Positions 8,029 through 16,406 of a stretch of DNA of 64,000 nucleotides are shown here, piece by piece. The DNA lies in NCBI RefSeq assembly GCF_000504165.1, contig NZ_KI632505.1, positions 872,738 through 936,737 on the forward strand, written 5' to 3'. The notes beneath the pieces were generated by a model that saw only the letters and a program-made list of their open reading frames with translations, made no database searches and was not told where the DNA came from. The translations under genes were made by a program, and so were the position numbers. The stretch's first letter is position 1; the number at the start of each line of letters is the position of its first letter. The DNA comes from Bacillus sp. FJAT-14578. GTDB taxonomy: Bacteria > Bacillota > Bacilli > Bacillales > Bacillaceae_H.

Positions 8029-8454
8029 TCAGATTTTTAACAGAAGTTTATCCAATTCACGTACTTGATCATATGCTTTTAATAGATATTCAGGTACCAG
8101 TGTTCTTCCATATTCCCAAGAATTCTCTTCGATTTCTGCTAAAAGCTGCTCCTTTTCTTCTTCTTCACCATAAATGAGAGTCTTTAAAACTCGTGTATTT
8201 TTCCTAAATTCTAAATAATAACCGAGCTCATGATAAAGAATAATTTTCACAAAGTTTTCATCTGTTTCTTTAACTTTAAAGTTAATTTTAGCGTTATATC
8301 CGTTAATTTGTATGTAGTTAAACTTTATCGTATTTGTCGATATGTTATAACTCATCGGTGCAGTGAGTTTATTGCTGAATTCAACATTTATATTTAGTTT
8401 AAGCTCTTGTAATGTATTTTTAATTATCTTCTCAATATCCCATATATAAAGCAT
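8029..8454 (-). CDS. Zincin-like protein with damaged HEXXH motif
   Basis: Start ATG 8454 after GGAAGGGTAAAGAAAA; 141 residues. The centre reads IILYHELGYYLEF, which looks like the metal site HELGH-YLEF of small bacterial zinc metallopeptidase-like proteins (ImmA/IrrE-type and relatives), with the second His replaced by Tyr. No signal peptide or membrane segment is present, so it is cytosolic. The C-terminal third is helical and acidic (YGEEEEKEQLLAEIEENS). It is either a pseudoenzyme or an unrelated fold with a chance resemblance. No partner gene is visible. Confidence 0.55.
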   Translation of the reverse strand: MLYIWDIEKIIKNTLQELKLNINVEFSNKLTAPMSYNISTNTIKFNYIQINGYNAKINFKVKETDENFVKIILYHELGYYLEFRKNTRVLKTLIYGEEEEKEQLLAEIEENSWEYGRTLVPEYLLKAYDQVRELDKLLLKI

Positions 8455-8578
8455 TTTTCTTTACCCTTCCTAAAAAAACATTTTCAACAATCTCAAGAAA
8501 ACCTTATCTTGCTTCAAATTATGATATCCTCACCAAAAGGTTGTTTTAATCTATATGGAAGCATTTTATCTTTTTTAG

Positions 8579-8653
8579 TCATTTCTTAAACGAGTTTTTA
8601 CGCAAGTTGCCGCACATTACCATAATATGTAATTTTGATTTTAAGTCTTCCAT
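8579..8653 (-). pseudogene. Possible stub of an NADPH-dependent FMN reductase
   Basis: After GGAAGGTTACAT, an ATG frame of 24 codons reads MEDLKSKLHIMVMCGNLRKN, ending SFKK. The pattern strand-C-G-x-L-R-K-x-S matches the phosphate loop at the start of NAD(P)H-dependent FMN reductases (CGSLRKxS). Nothing beyond that first motif remains. The assignment is weak because of the length. Confidence 0.3.
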
Positions 8654-8790
8654 ATGTAACCTTCCTATTGAATTAAACTACATAAACAAAGCAAATATAA
8701 AATTGTCACGTTGAAGTCGTTTTAACATTATAATACGCTGCATAATGTAACAAGAGCCATTTATCATAATTTGTAAAGAAGGTATTTACG

Positions 8791-9053
8791 ATGTCTTATG
8801 AACCACAGCCAGCCCAAATAGACATATTGAATAAATTGGAATGAGGTATATACAGGATATTCGAAATTACGGAGAAGACATTGCCGATTTCGAGTTGGAT
8901 CCGTTCGATTCTTTAGATTTTCTTCACCTTCGCAGTAAATTGCAAAGTGCGTATGATGATGTGACGTTACCGGAGAAAAGAGCGCTCTCTATGTATGAAT
9001 TAAAACAGAATGTTGACCACCTTAAAGTCGGCCAAGAAAAGATTATCTTTTAG
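8791..9053 (+). pseudogene. Small protein gene with a frame change near codon 17
   Basis: AGAAGGTATTTACG precedes ATG 8791, whose frame (MSYEPQPAQIDILNKLE) ends at TGA 8842-8844. That stop overlaps ATG 8841 of a second frame (MRYIQDIRNYGEDIADFELD..., 70 residues, to 9053). The second frame has no ribosome site of its own, and joining the two gives a continuous helical protein of about 87 residues. Either one base was gained or lost, or the pair is translationally coupled through the ATGA overlap. No family was recognised. A shared terminator follows. Confidence 0.5.
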
Positions 9054-9072
9054 TTTTTTTGCACTAGATCTT

Positions 9073-9118
9073 AAAAAGTGCCAAGGAAGATAACAAAGAC
9101 TTCCTTGGCACTTTTTTA
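9073..9118. terminator. Bidirectional terminator
   Basis: AAAAAGTGCCAAGGAAG pairs with CTTCCTTGGCACTTTTTT. It can end both the small plus-strand gene and the atoE-like minus-strand gene. Confidence 0.85.
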
Positions 9119-9140
9119 TAGCTAATATCATTTCTTTATA

Positions 9141-10472
9141 TTAGAAGAATGACAAACCGATGGCGAAAATAACACCTGAGACTAATAGGGTCGTTACACA
9201 GTATCCCATAATATCCCTCGCCCCGAGTCCGGCAATCGCCAGGGCAGGCAGCGCCCAAAATGGCTGGGCCATATTCATCCAGGCTTCTCCGTAGGCAATC
9301 GCCATAGCAGCAAGGCCCGGGTCCACTCCAAGCTGTTCAGCAGCCGGCATGATAAACGGCCCTTGTACAACCCAATGGCCTCCGCCTGACGGAACAAAGA
9401 AATTCACAATCCCAGAGCTAAGGAATGCTAAGAATGGGAACGTAGATGGCGTCGAAATCGATATGAACGCGTTGGTGATCATTCCTCCTAAACCGGATAA
9501 TTCCATCATCCCCTGAATTCCGGCATAAAAAGGGAATTGAATGAGTATTCCAGCCGTCCCCTTTGCGGCATTGGCAACAGCATTCATATACGATAGCGGT
9601 GTACCATGAAGAAGCAATCCTGTTGTGAAGAAGAGCAAGTTCACTGTATTAATATCCATTTTAAAGCCGTTGGTTGAGAAGTGATAAGCCAAGTACGAGT
9701 ATCCAAGCAAGGCAATGATGATGCTAAGTAAACGACTGTTCTCCATGCGCACGGCAAATGTTTTTTCAGCCGGCATTGATGTCGTTATGCTTGCAGCCGC
9801 TATTTCATCTTCCGCCAAAAGTCTCGGGTCAATGCCCACTACATCTTTGCCTGTAGGCATCATCAATCTTGTCATAATTGGAAGGATAATCAATAAGGCA
9901 ACTGTAATGAAAATGTTATAATCCGTGAAAATGGTTTGCGTCAGCGGAATTAATCCCGCTGCTTTTTCCATAGGGTTACCGGGTGTGGCGGCTACCAGCG
10001 GAATAGAACCTGAAAGTCCTCCATGCCATGTGAGAAATCCGATGTAGGCACACGCAATAAGAAATCGATAGTCCGAGCCAGGGATGCGCTTTGCGACCTC
10101 TTTGGCAAATAAGGCCCCGACAATGAGACCGAATCCCCAATTTATAAAACAGGCAATCCCGCTTCCCAGGGTGACAAGAATAACTCCCTGTGCAGGTGTT
10201 TTAGCAAGGCTTGCGAGATTGATTAACCATCTCTTTACAAGCGGCGAACTGGCAAGAGCATGGCCTGTTACTAGAACTAAACTCATTTGCATTGCAAAAG
10301 CTAAAAGGTTCCAAAAACCGCTGCCCCAAAAACCAATCATTTCAACCGGTCCATGAGGAGTAAAAACAATACCTGAAACAAATAAAATCAAAGTAAGAAG
10401 TAGAGCAAATACAAATGGATCAGGTAAAAATCTCTGGACAAGAGCTGTAAAAAAATTAGACAATACTTTCAT
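9141..10472 (-). CDS. atoE: Short-chain fatty acid transporter, AtoE family
   Basis: The 443-residue, wholly hydrophobic protein has about 10-12 membrane segments. It contains AtoE-family blocks such as FINWGFGLIVGALFAKEVAK near residue 110, YIGFLTWHGGLSGSIPL near 145 and NFFVPSGGGHWVVQGPF near 350. AtoE-type carriers take up acetoacetate and other short-chain acids. I choose the third codon ATG (10472), because AAAAGGGG is only one base from the first ATG (10478). No acetoacetate-degradation genes are adjacent. A canonical cre site lies about 185 bases upstream (10656-10669), which suggests CcpA control. Confidence 0.85.
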   Translation of the reverse strand: MKVLSNFFTALVQRFLPDPFVFALLLTLILFVSGIVFTPHGPVEMIGFWGSGFWNLLAFAMQMSLVLVTGHALASSPLVKRWLINLASLAKTPAQGVILVTLGSGIACFINWGFGLIVGALFAKEVAKRIPGSDYRFLIACAYIGFLTWHGGLSGSIPLVAATPGNPMEKAAGLIPLTQTIFTDYNIFITVALLIILPIMTRLMMPTGKDVVGIDPRLLAEDEIAAASITTSMPAEKTFAVRMENSRLLSIIIALLGYSYLAYHFSTNGFKMDINTVNLLFFTTGLLLHGTPLSYMNAVANAAKGTAGILIQFPFYAGIQGMMELSGLGGMITNAFISISTPSTFPFLAFLSSGIVNFFVPSGGGHWVVQGPFIMPAAEQLGVDPGLAAMAIAYGEAWMNMAQPFWALPALAIAGLGARDIMGYCVTTLLVSGVIFAIGLSFF

Positions 10473-10655
10473 CTTCATACCCCTTTTGCACTATTCTGGT
10501 CTGTCTATAAACGGGACTGTTCAGGTAACCCGTGTGATCAGACGCAGTTTTTACTCTTCTTATGCTTGACCAAATGATGAATCCCCCTCTTTCCTTTACC
10601 TCCCCTTTCACGTGTATTGATGAGCTTTTATGTAAACATAAAACACAACTAAATT

Positions 10656-10669
10656 TGTTAACGCTTACA
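10656..10669 (-). promoter_or_regulatory. cre site (CcpA operator)
   Basis: On the minus strand TGTAAGCGTTAACA matches the Bacillus cre consensus TGWAANCGNTNWCA at every position and is nearly palindromic. It lies between the divergent atoE-like gene and the TIM-barrel gene, so it could serve either. Confidence 0.65.
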
Positions 10670-10855
10670 ATCTATTGGAATATAAATCTCTCCTTTGTGG
10701 AGAGGATTACCCATTAACAAACATGTTCTATTTTTCGCTTCCAATTAAAATGAATATTCTGTGTTTATGTCCTATATAAGAGTCTATATACATTTTAAAG
10801 ATAAGTAAAATGAATAAAATAAATAGATACTATGAATACAAGGAATAGTAAAAAA

Positions 10856-10887
10856 TCATTTTGGGTGCCTGTCACCGCCCAAAATGA
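10856..10887. repeat. Hairpin TCATTTTGGG...CCCAAAATGA
   Basis: Perfect 10-base arms around TGCCTGTCACCG, a GTGCCTGTCAC-type motif that is common as a dispersed intergenic sequence in Bacillus. It lies 118 bases before the TIM-barrel gene start. Confidence 0.5.
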
Positions 10888-11004
10888 TAAACGATGTCGA
10901 TGTTTCTGGGAAAATTAACAAGACTTTAATGTAAATGGTTCTAAGACTACAAAAAAGGAAGGTAAAATGAAACTATTCAGGTGAATATGAAAAGGAGAGT
11001 AAAA

Positions 11005-11811
11005 ATGAATTATATTCGGTTGAAAACCGGGTTACAGGCTGATCATCTTCAAAACAGAATGATATACAATCCGGAAGTTATGGAGCTTCATTTAGTAGAG
11101 GACGATCTATATGAACCGGAACGGATTGTGCAATGTATCCAATGGCTAAAGTCTAAAGGCGTCCGCGTGTACTTGCATCATCCAATGACGTATAAGGGGC
11201 AATACTTGGATATAATCAGTTCCAATCAAGAGATACGCGATCATTACGACTGGTCGTGTAAAGTTTTAGCAGCCATTTGCCAACAAGAAGAAATCAAATG
11301 TGTCATTCATTGCCATTACGTATCCTCAGAAAGCACTGATTATCGAGATCCGGCGAAAAGAAAGGAAACGGGACAACGAATGGAACAAGTATTACGCATT
11401 TGTGATCAATCGTTTCTTTGGGAAGATACAATCCGGGGAATCTTCTCGGCTGAAAATCCATTCCTGCTGTCAGAGATTGTCGCCCCTTTACATTTACCTT
11501 TAAATATTGATATAAGCCACTCGTTTATCGCGTTAAAAGGGGATAACAGCAAATTACAAGCGCACTTAGAGAAATATTCTCCATATGCAAAGTATTTTCA
11601 CGTTGTAGATAGTATGGGGATCATTCATGATTCATTGCCATTGGGTGAGGGCAGAATCAATTGGACGATGGTAAAGCCATATGTCAAGGATACAGATTTT
11701 ATTTTCGAAATTGATTTAAGCTTTTCCAATCATTGTGACTGTACCCCAATGATAAGAAGTGCAGATTATTTTAACAAAATTAAAGAGATACAGAGGAACA
11801 GTCTGTCTTAA
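11005..11811 (+). CDS. Xylose-isomerase-like TIM barrel (sugar phosphate isomerase/epimerase type)
   Basis: Start ATG 11005 after AAAAGGAGAG; 268 residues. The fold pattern is that of AP_endonuc_2/xylose-isomerase-like barrels: a strand with VMELHLVEDD near residue 25, LHHPMTYKG near 60, IHCHYV near 100, SAENPF near 150, a metal-ligand-like DISHS near 168, KYFHVVDS near 200, LGEGRINW near 220 and FIFEIDLSF near 240. Proteins of this group are metal-dependent isomerases, epimerases or endonuclease-like enzymes. The substrate cannot be read from the sequence. It is a single-gene unit divergent from atoE. Confidence 0.7.
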   Translation: MNYIRLKTGLQADHLQNRMIYNPEVMELHLVEDDLYEPERIVQCIQWLKSKGVRVYLHHPMTYKGQYLDIISSNQEIRDHYDWSCKVLAAICQQEEIKCVIHCHYVSSESTDYRDPAKRKETGQRMEQVLRICDQSFLWEDTIRGIFSAENPFLLSEIVAPLHLPLNIDISHSFIALKGDNSKLQAHLEKYSPYAKYFHVVDSMGIIHDSLPLGEGRINWTMVKPYVKDTDFIFEIDLSFSNHCDCTPMIRSADYFNKIKEIQRNSLS

Positions 11812-11829
11812 TTATATATTCATCTAGAA

Positions 11830-11864
11830 ACGTGGACATGGTGAAAGAGCAGCCACGTCCACGT
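11830..11864. other. Hairpin ACGTGGAC...GTCCACGT
   Basis: Eight-base perfect arms 18 bases after the TIM-barrel gene stop. No T-run follows, so it is at best a weak terminator. Confidence 0.4.
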
Positions 11865-11959
11865 CCCACTATGTTCCTGTAGACAAAAGACACAGGAGGA
11901 CGGGTGTCAGCCCCTCTGTATGGAAAGTTCAAATAAAATTTACGCAACACTAGTGATTT

Positions 11960-12142
11960 ATGGAGCTATCAGCCGCAGTCTACCGATGGCATATGGGCCG
12001 TCCTTACCGTCATTCCAAATCATTTTATACGGAATTGGAAACCCTATACACTACTTGCGACAAGGCCCTTTACAACGCTAAAAACAATAGGCGAAACGGC
12101 GTTTTTCAAGGCCGGATAGATGAGCGTAATGCGTTTTCATAA
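11960..12142 (+). pseudogene. C-terminal stub of a GGDEF (diguanylate cyclase) domain
   Basis: The last part of this frame reads CDKALYNAKNNRRNGV, the closing helix of GGDEF domains (ADKALYxAKxxGRNxV). The GG(D/E)EF active site and the rest of the domain are missing, and the frame before this block (MELSAAVYRWHMGRPYRHSK) does not fit the family. No ribosome site precedes it. This is a remnant, not a working cyclase. Confidence 0.6.
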
Positions 12143-12210
12143 TAGAAAGTCCAAAATCAAAAAAAGCATCCTATAGAGAACCAGAGAGCTTTTACTTTTA
12201 CTTTTACTTT

Positions 12211-12444
12211 GGCTCTTTTCTAAAAGATTGTTGTTTTTAGATAGGTTTCTTGAAAGATAACCGTTTTAAGGTTGGTTGGAGAGGAAGGTGCGAGACTCCT
12301 GCGGGAGCAGCGGGACAGGTGAGACCCCACAGGCTGTAAGCCGAGGAGGCTCACCGCACGCCCCGCGGAAAGCGAGCAACCTGGAGCGGAAATCAACCAC
12401 TCCCCACTACTTGTTAAATAGCCACAAAGTTTGCGAAAACAGCC
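12211..12444. mobile_element. MITE-like repeat, copy 2
   Basis: A 234-bp near-identical partner of the element at 6572-6800, in the same orientation, with the same GGCTCTTTTC and AAAACAGCC ends. Flanks are TTTACTTT and TTACCTAA, so no clear target duplication remains. The left flank is a short tandem run of CTTTTA. Confidence 0.75.
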
Positions 12445-12691
12445 TTACCTAAGCCGAGGCTCCCTTTCAATTACACCATAGTCTCATGAGCCGTTTATAC
12501 TATAGAACGATACGAATTTCAGTTGGATGCATGTACAAGTTATTTAGAATCGCGTCATAGTCTATCATCGAGGTTCTATGTATCTATCAAATGTTTTTTG
12601 CACCAGAACTAGCATCATCCATAAAACACAACTTTATAGAAACATAGAGCCACCTATATATGTTGATTTAATTTTGACTCGTTCGACAGAC

Positions 12692-12732
12692 AAAAAAGGC
12701 AGAACAGCTAAGTGAGCCGCTCTGCCTTTTTT
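12692..12732. terminator. Bidirectional terminator-like hairpin without an obvious gene
   Basis: AAAAAAGGCAGA and TCTGCCTTTTTT pair, with an inner AGCTAAGTGAGC stem-loop. The gene it once served seems lost: the stretch 12445-12827 contains no supportable CDS. Confidence 0.7.
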
Positions 12733-12827
12733 GAATTTGATTAATCAGGATGAAACCCAATAAGTTGATAATGTTTGCTGTCAGGAGTTATGTGTGGAAA
12801 GACATGAGGAAAGTTGATTATGATTGT

Positions 12828-12932
12828 CTATGGCAGGAAGGAAAAGACTCCTCCAATCATGATCAAAATCATGAATAACGTGCCTAGAGAAAGAATGATA
12901 AATAAAAGTCCTACAATAAGATTTTCGGTCAT
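12828..12932 (-). CDS. Very small membrane protein (34 aa)
   Basis: GGGGGAGAAAAGC precedes ATG 12932. The frame reads MTENLIVGLLFIILSLGTLF followed by MILIMIGGVFSFLP and then TAG. After four polar residues the whole chain is one hydrophobic helix. The strong ribosome site and the clean amphipathic start support a real gene of the small single-helix membrane protein type. It lies between two separated blocks that are contiguous in the repeat at 63.2 kb, so it may be part of an insertion. Confidence 0.6.
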   Translation of the reverse strand: MTENLIVGLLFIILSLGTLFMILIMIGGVFSFLP

Positions 12933-13062
12933 GCTTTTCTCCCCCTTATATTCCTGATCTACATACCTTCTTAAGAACCTTCTCTATTCCGCTGGCTTTA
13001 CATGAGGTTGATAGCAATCATGATATGTATGCACTAAAAAGAAAGAACTCGATGAAACGACA

Positions 13063-13133
13063 GTAAGCGACCTCGTTCATCCTATGAGGAAGTACAAGGT
13101 CGCTTACACTATTTCTTCATTCATGATGTTGAT
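13063..13133. repeat. Hairpin repeat, copy 1
   Basis: The stem GTAAGCGACC (13063-13072) pairs with GGTCGCTTAC (13098-13107) around a conserved loop containing CATCCTATGAGGAAGTACAA. The copy at 63245-63315 matches over about 71 bases but has GTAAGAGACC with GGTCTCTTAC, a compensated stem change. Confidence 0.7.
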
Positions 13134-13513
13134 AATCCTTTCAAGACTTTTATATGATTAGGAGGATCTCCCCATGGCAAGAGAGTTTTTTTTACGATAG
13201 TTATTTCGTGTACCCGGCATGTGAAGCATATGCCTTCGCCTTACCTATTTCACTGGAATCACGCCTCTCTCATTTGATTTTTTTCGATTTTCCCTGTCCA
13301 TCTCCCCTTTCATGATGTGGTTGGTGTGATTTTTTGTGGTGTATGTATGGTGTATATTTATCATACAAGAAATAAACCATTTTGTAAATACTAAATATTA
13401 TAAATTTTCTGATAAATTTCTTTTTCTTATATATTTGCCTAGCGTTTTATAATGCTATTTAAAAATATGGCTGTGTTAAAGTCTAGTGTTGTCTTTTATA
13501 ATTATGGCAAACC
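13134..13513. other. Intergenic, no gene seen
   Basis: AT-rich. An AGGAGG followed by a 9-codon frame (MAREFFLR, then stop) near 13174 may be the start of a lost gene. Nothing else was recognised. Confidence 0.35.
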
Positions 13514-14059
13514 TTATCCATTAAACCTTCCCATCAAAATGGTATTATAGTAATTCCCGTCAGATAGAATTTTGTCTTTTTTTAAAATGCCTTCTACTTT
13601 AAAACCATATTGTTTATAAAGCTTTATAGCGTTATCATTGGTTTCGAGAACATTCAACGTTATTTTCTTAATTTCATTTGAGTCTGCCCAATGAATAGAT
13701 TTTTTTAAAAGGTTTTTTCCTATACCGTATCCCCAATATTCTTTTAATACACAGACTCCAAACTCTACTTTATGAGACATTCTTTTCAATTTATTCCCTT
13801 CACATCTTGAAAAACCTACAATTCTTTCATTAACTTCAGCAACTAAAAATAGATTATTCATACGTTCTGTATCTTCTTCGATTATCTGTTTAAAGCGTGC
13901 TTCATCCATGTATGCCTCGCCTTTTTCTCTATCTAAATTTTCTGTTTCGCCATCTATCTGCAATCTTACTTCAGACAAGTTTTTCGCATCTTTCTCTATT
14001 GCAGGCCTTATAATATACTTTAAATTATGAACATAATATTCTTTTTGATTCACTTTCAT
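13514..14059 (-). CDS. GNAT N-acetyltransferase
   Basis: Start ATG 14059 after GGAGGACAGTGTA; 181 residues. RimI/RimJ-like layout: YIIRPAIEKDAKNLSEVRL opens the domain near residue 15, VGFSRCEG forms strand 4 near residue 82, VLKEYWGYGIGKNLL carries the acetyl-CoA pyrophosphate loop (WGYGIG) near residue 108, and LNVLETNDNAIKLYKQYGF is the closing helix-strand. It transfers acetyl from acetyl-CoA to an amine; the acceptor (protein N-terminus, polyamine or antibiotic) is unknown. It is monocistronic, with no resistance or transport genes beside it. Confidence 0.85.
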   Translation of the reverse strand: MKVNQKEYYVHNLKYIIRPAIEKDAKNLSEVRLQIDGETENLDREKGEAYMDEARFKQIIEEDTERMNNLFLVAEVNERIVGFSRCEGNKLKRMSHKVEFGVCVLKEYWGYGIGKNLLKKSIHWADSNEIKKITLNVLETNDNAIKLYKQYGFKVEGILKKDKILSDGNYYNTILMGRFNG

Positions 14060-14471
14060 TACACTGTCCTCCTCTGTACGCCTTCTTTAACTATCCTCCG
14101 TTAGCGAAACAAATTAACCATTCAACATAAAAAACAGTGCACATGAAGAATCACCTCTTTTGTTTTAAATTAGTATGCAAAAAATAAAGTATCTCTTTTC
14201 TTATTCTATCAAACTCTTGTACAGTCGTCGCAACATATGACCATTTGTAATAAATGTAATTTTAAAATGATACAAAAGGAAAAGTCGTATTAGCTTTAGT
14301 CCTTCATCAGGTGGTAAAATTATGAAGTTAGTGTACAGCACACACTTTTACTTTCAATTTTAATTCTGATATCATCAAAAATGAGAATCTACTATTATCT
14401 AGACTATCTATTACCTTAACCTCGCCAAACGACAGAACAAAGAATGAAGAAAAACGGAGGATATCACATTA
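14060..14471. other. Promoter region between GNAT gene and cell-wall operon
   Basis: Divergent intergenic region of 412 bases. No hairpin, repeat or small gene was recognised beyond ordinary AT-rich promoter-like sequence and the AACGGAGG ribosome site of the next gene. Confidence 0.35.
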
Positions 14472-15677
14472 ATGAATAAAAAAGTATATTTGTTATCTTC
14501 TTGTGTTCTTACTTTATTAACAGCTCCTATTGCAACAAGTGCGGAAATTAAAGAACAAACACAACAACTAGAAAAAGACTTATCAGAAGTTACTCAACAA
14601 AAACTTCAAGTCCAAGAAGAAATTGAAACAACTCAAAAGAAGATACAAGAGTTGAATCAACAACTTACAGAATCCAATAAAAATATTCAAAAGAAAGAAC
14701 AAGAATTAAATGAAATTAACGAGGAAATAGCGAGGTTAAACGAAGAAGAGAAGAAAATAACTACTTTACTTAAAAGCAGGGAAGCAGAATTTAAAGACAG
14801 GGTATCTTCCTATTATCGTACAGAAGGCCAAATGTCTTTTTTAAATGTAGTTTTTTCTATTAATAGTTTTGAAGAGTTTATTAATTACTTTGTTTCCTAT
14901 GACACCATCGTAAATGAAGATAAAAAGTTCATTGAAGAATATATTCAAAATCAGAACAAAGTAGAGGAAATCAAACAAAAGGTAACAGTATTACAACAAT
15001 CGACGGTACAAGAAAAAGAAGCCCTTGAATCACTTAAAGCAAGTCAAGAAAAAAGTAAAAAAGAAAAAGAAACGTTGACCATAACCTTAAATGAAAAGAA
15101 AAAACAATTGGAAAAAGAAGAACAGGGAAAAACATTAGCACTTGAATTATTACAGGAAAATAGCCAAGAGATTCTTAACTTAATTAATAACGACAATGGT
15201 GATTATACTGGAAATGTTCAAATCATCCATTCCGTTATATCCCCTTTTGTGTCTGATGCCCAAAAGCTGCAAACAGAAATGGGAATTCCTGCGTCCATCA
15301 TTTTAGGTCAAATCCTTCTAGAAAGTTCCGGTCGTTACAATGGGTTATCAGGACTTGCTTATGAAGCAAAAAATTTATTTGGAATGAAAGGAACAGGTAC
15401 AGCCGGTTCGGTACATATGGATACAACAGAATATGTAGATGGCCAAAAAATAGTTACCAAAGCTCAATTTGCCAAGTACAACACCTATTATGATAGTATG
15501 GCAGCCCATACAAAACTATTATTACGACCAAGATATCAACAGCATTTAAAAAATGCCAAGACCATCGGCGATTATGCACGCGGCATTCATGATGCCGGGT
15601 ATGCTACTGATCCAAACTATGCAGCCAAATTGATGAAGGTTATCTATCAGTACGATTTATGGAAATTAGATGTATAA
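14472..15677 (+). CDS. Secreted peptidoglycan hydrolase: PcsB-like coiled coil plus GH73 glucosaminidase
   Basis: 401 residues. Residues 1-24 are a signal peptide (cleavage after TSA). Residues 25-110 and 160-240 are long charged coiled coils split by a hydrophobic patch (YRTEGQMSFLNVVFSI), the arrangement of PcsB/RipC/CwlO-type proteins that dock on FtsX. Residues 250-401 are a GH73-type N-acetylglucosaminidase, with ILLESSG (catalytic Glu near 284) and NLFGMKGTG. It would cut the glycan backbone after activation. The next two genes encode FtsE- and FtsX-like proteins, so it is probably their dedicated effector. PcsB uses a CHAP endopeptidase instead, so the coiled-coil plus GH73 fusion is the unusual point. 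Confidence 0.85.
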   Translation: MNKKVYLLSSCVLTLLTAPIATSAEIKEQTQQLEKDLSEVTQQKLQVQEEIETTQKKIQELNQQLTESNKNIQKKEQELNEINEEIARLNEEEKKITTLLKSREAEFKDRVSSYYRTEGQMSFLNVVFSINSFEEFINYFVSYDTIVNEDKKFIEEYIQNQNKVEEIKQKVTVLQQSTVQEKEALESLKASQEKSKKEKETLTITLNEKKKQLEKEEQGKTLALELLQENSQEILNLINNDNGDYTGNVQIIHSVISPFVSDAQKLQTEMGIPASIILGQILLESSGRYNGLSGLAYEAKNLFGMKGTGTAGSVHMDTTEYVDGQKIVTKAQFAKYNTYYDSMAAHTKLLLRPRYQQHLKNAKTIGDYARGIHDAGYATDPNYAAKLMKVIYQYDLWKLDV

Positions 15678-15725
15678 GTTCAGCCCTTTTACACCACCCC
15701 TATTTGAAAGGAGAGTTGAAACAGA

Positions 15726-16406
15726 TTGATTGAATTTAAAGAAGTAGAGAAAGTCTATCAGAATGGCGTGCGTGCTCTCAAAAAAATGAATCTTTATATA
15801 CCCAAAGGGGAATTTGTTTTGGTCATTGGTGAGAGCGGAGCAGGTAAATCGACGCTAAATAAACTTATAACAAGAGAAGAAAAAGCAACAAGTGGAGAAG
15901 TCATCGTGAATGGCTTCAATCTATCATCATTAAAAGAAAAGGATATCCCCTCTTTAAGAAGATCCATCGGGATGGTTTTTCAAGAATTTCGATTGTTATC
16001 AAAAATGACCGTGTTTGAAAATGTTGCTTTTGCACAAGAAGCGATCGGTGTTCCCCTAGATCTTATTTCTGACAATGTATCTCAAGCATTGGCAACCGTT
16101 GGACTTGATTCAAAAGTCAATTATTTTCCAAAAGAATTGTCAGGGGGCGAACAACAACGAGTAGCGATCGCCAGAGCAATCGTAAACCGTCCTAACATTA
16201 TTGTAGCCGATGAACCTACTGGAAATTTAGATTCAAAAACGGCTTGGGAAATTATGAATGTGCTTGAAGACGTTCATAAACAAGGCACGACGATTATCAT
16301 GACCACTCATAATCAAGAGTTTATTAAACATACAGCAAAACGAATCATTGTAATGGACCATGGAAAAATGCTTCGTAATGATAAAGGGAAGGTGCTTACA
16401 AGTTGA
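15726..16406 (+). CDS. ftsE: FtsE-like ABC ATPase
   Basis: The TTG start at 15726 follows AAAGGAGAG at about 10 bases. The 226-residue ATPase has Walker A GESGAGKST, Q-loop in MVFQEFRLL, signature LSGGEQQR, Walker B IIVADEP and the H-switch MTTHN. MVFQEFRLL and the REEKATSG block are typical of FtsE rather than of LolD/MacB. FtsE hydrolyses ATP in the cytosol to drive FtsX, which regulates cell-wall hydrolases. Walker A has GES where most FtsE proteins have GPS, and the unit lacks the usual housekeeping neighbours, so I read it as a paralogue rather than the main division copy. Its stop overlaps the next start. Confidence 0.85.
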   Translation: MIEFKEVEKVYQNGVRALKKMNLYIPKGEFVLVIGESGAGKSTLNKLITREEKATSGEVIVNGFNLSSLKEKDIPSLRRSIGMVFQEFRLLSKMTVFENVAFAQEAIGVPLDLISDNVSQALATVGLDSKVNYFPKELSGGEQQRVAIARAIVNRPNIIVADEPTGNLDSKTAWEIMNVLEDVHKQGTTIIMTTHNQEFIKHTAKRIIVMDHGKMLRNDKGKVLTS

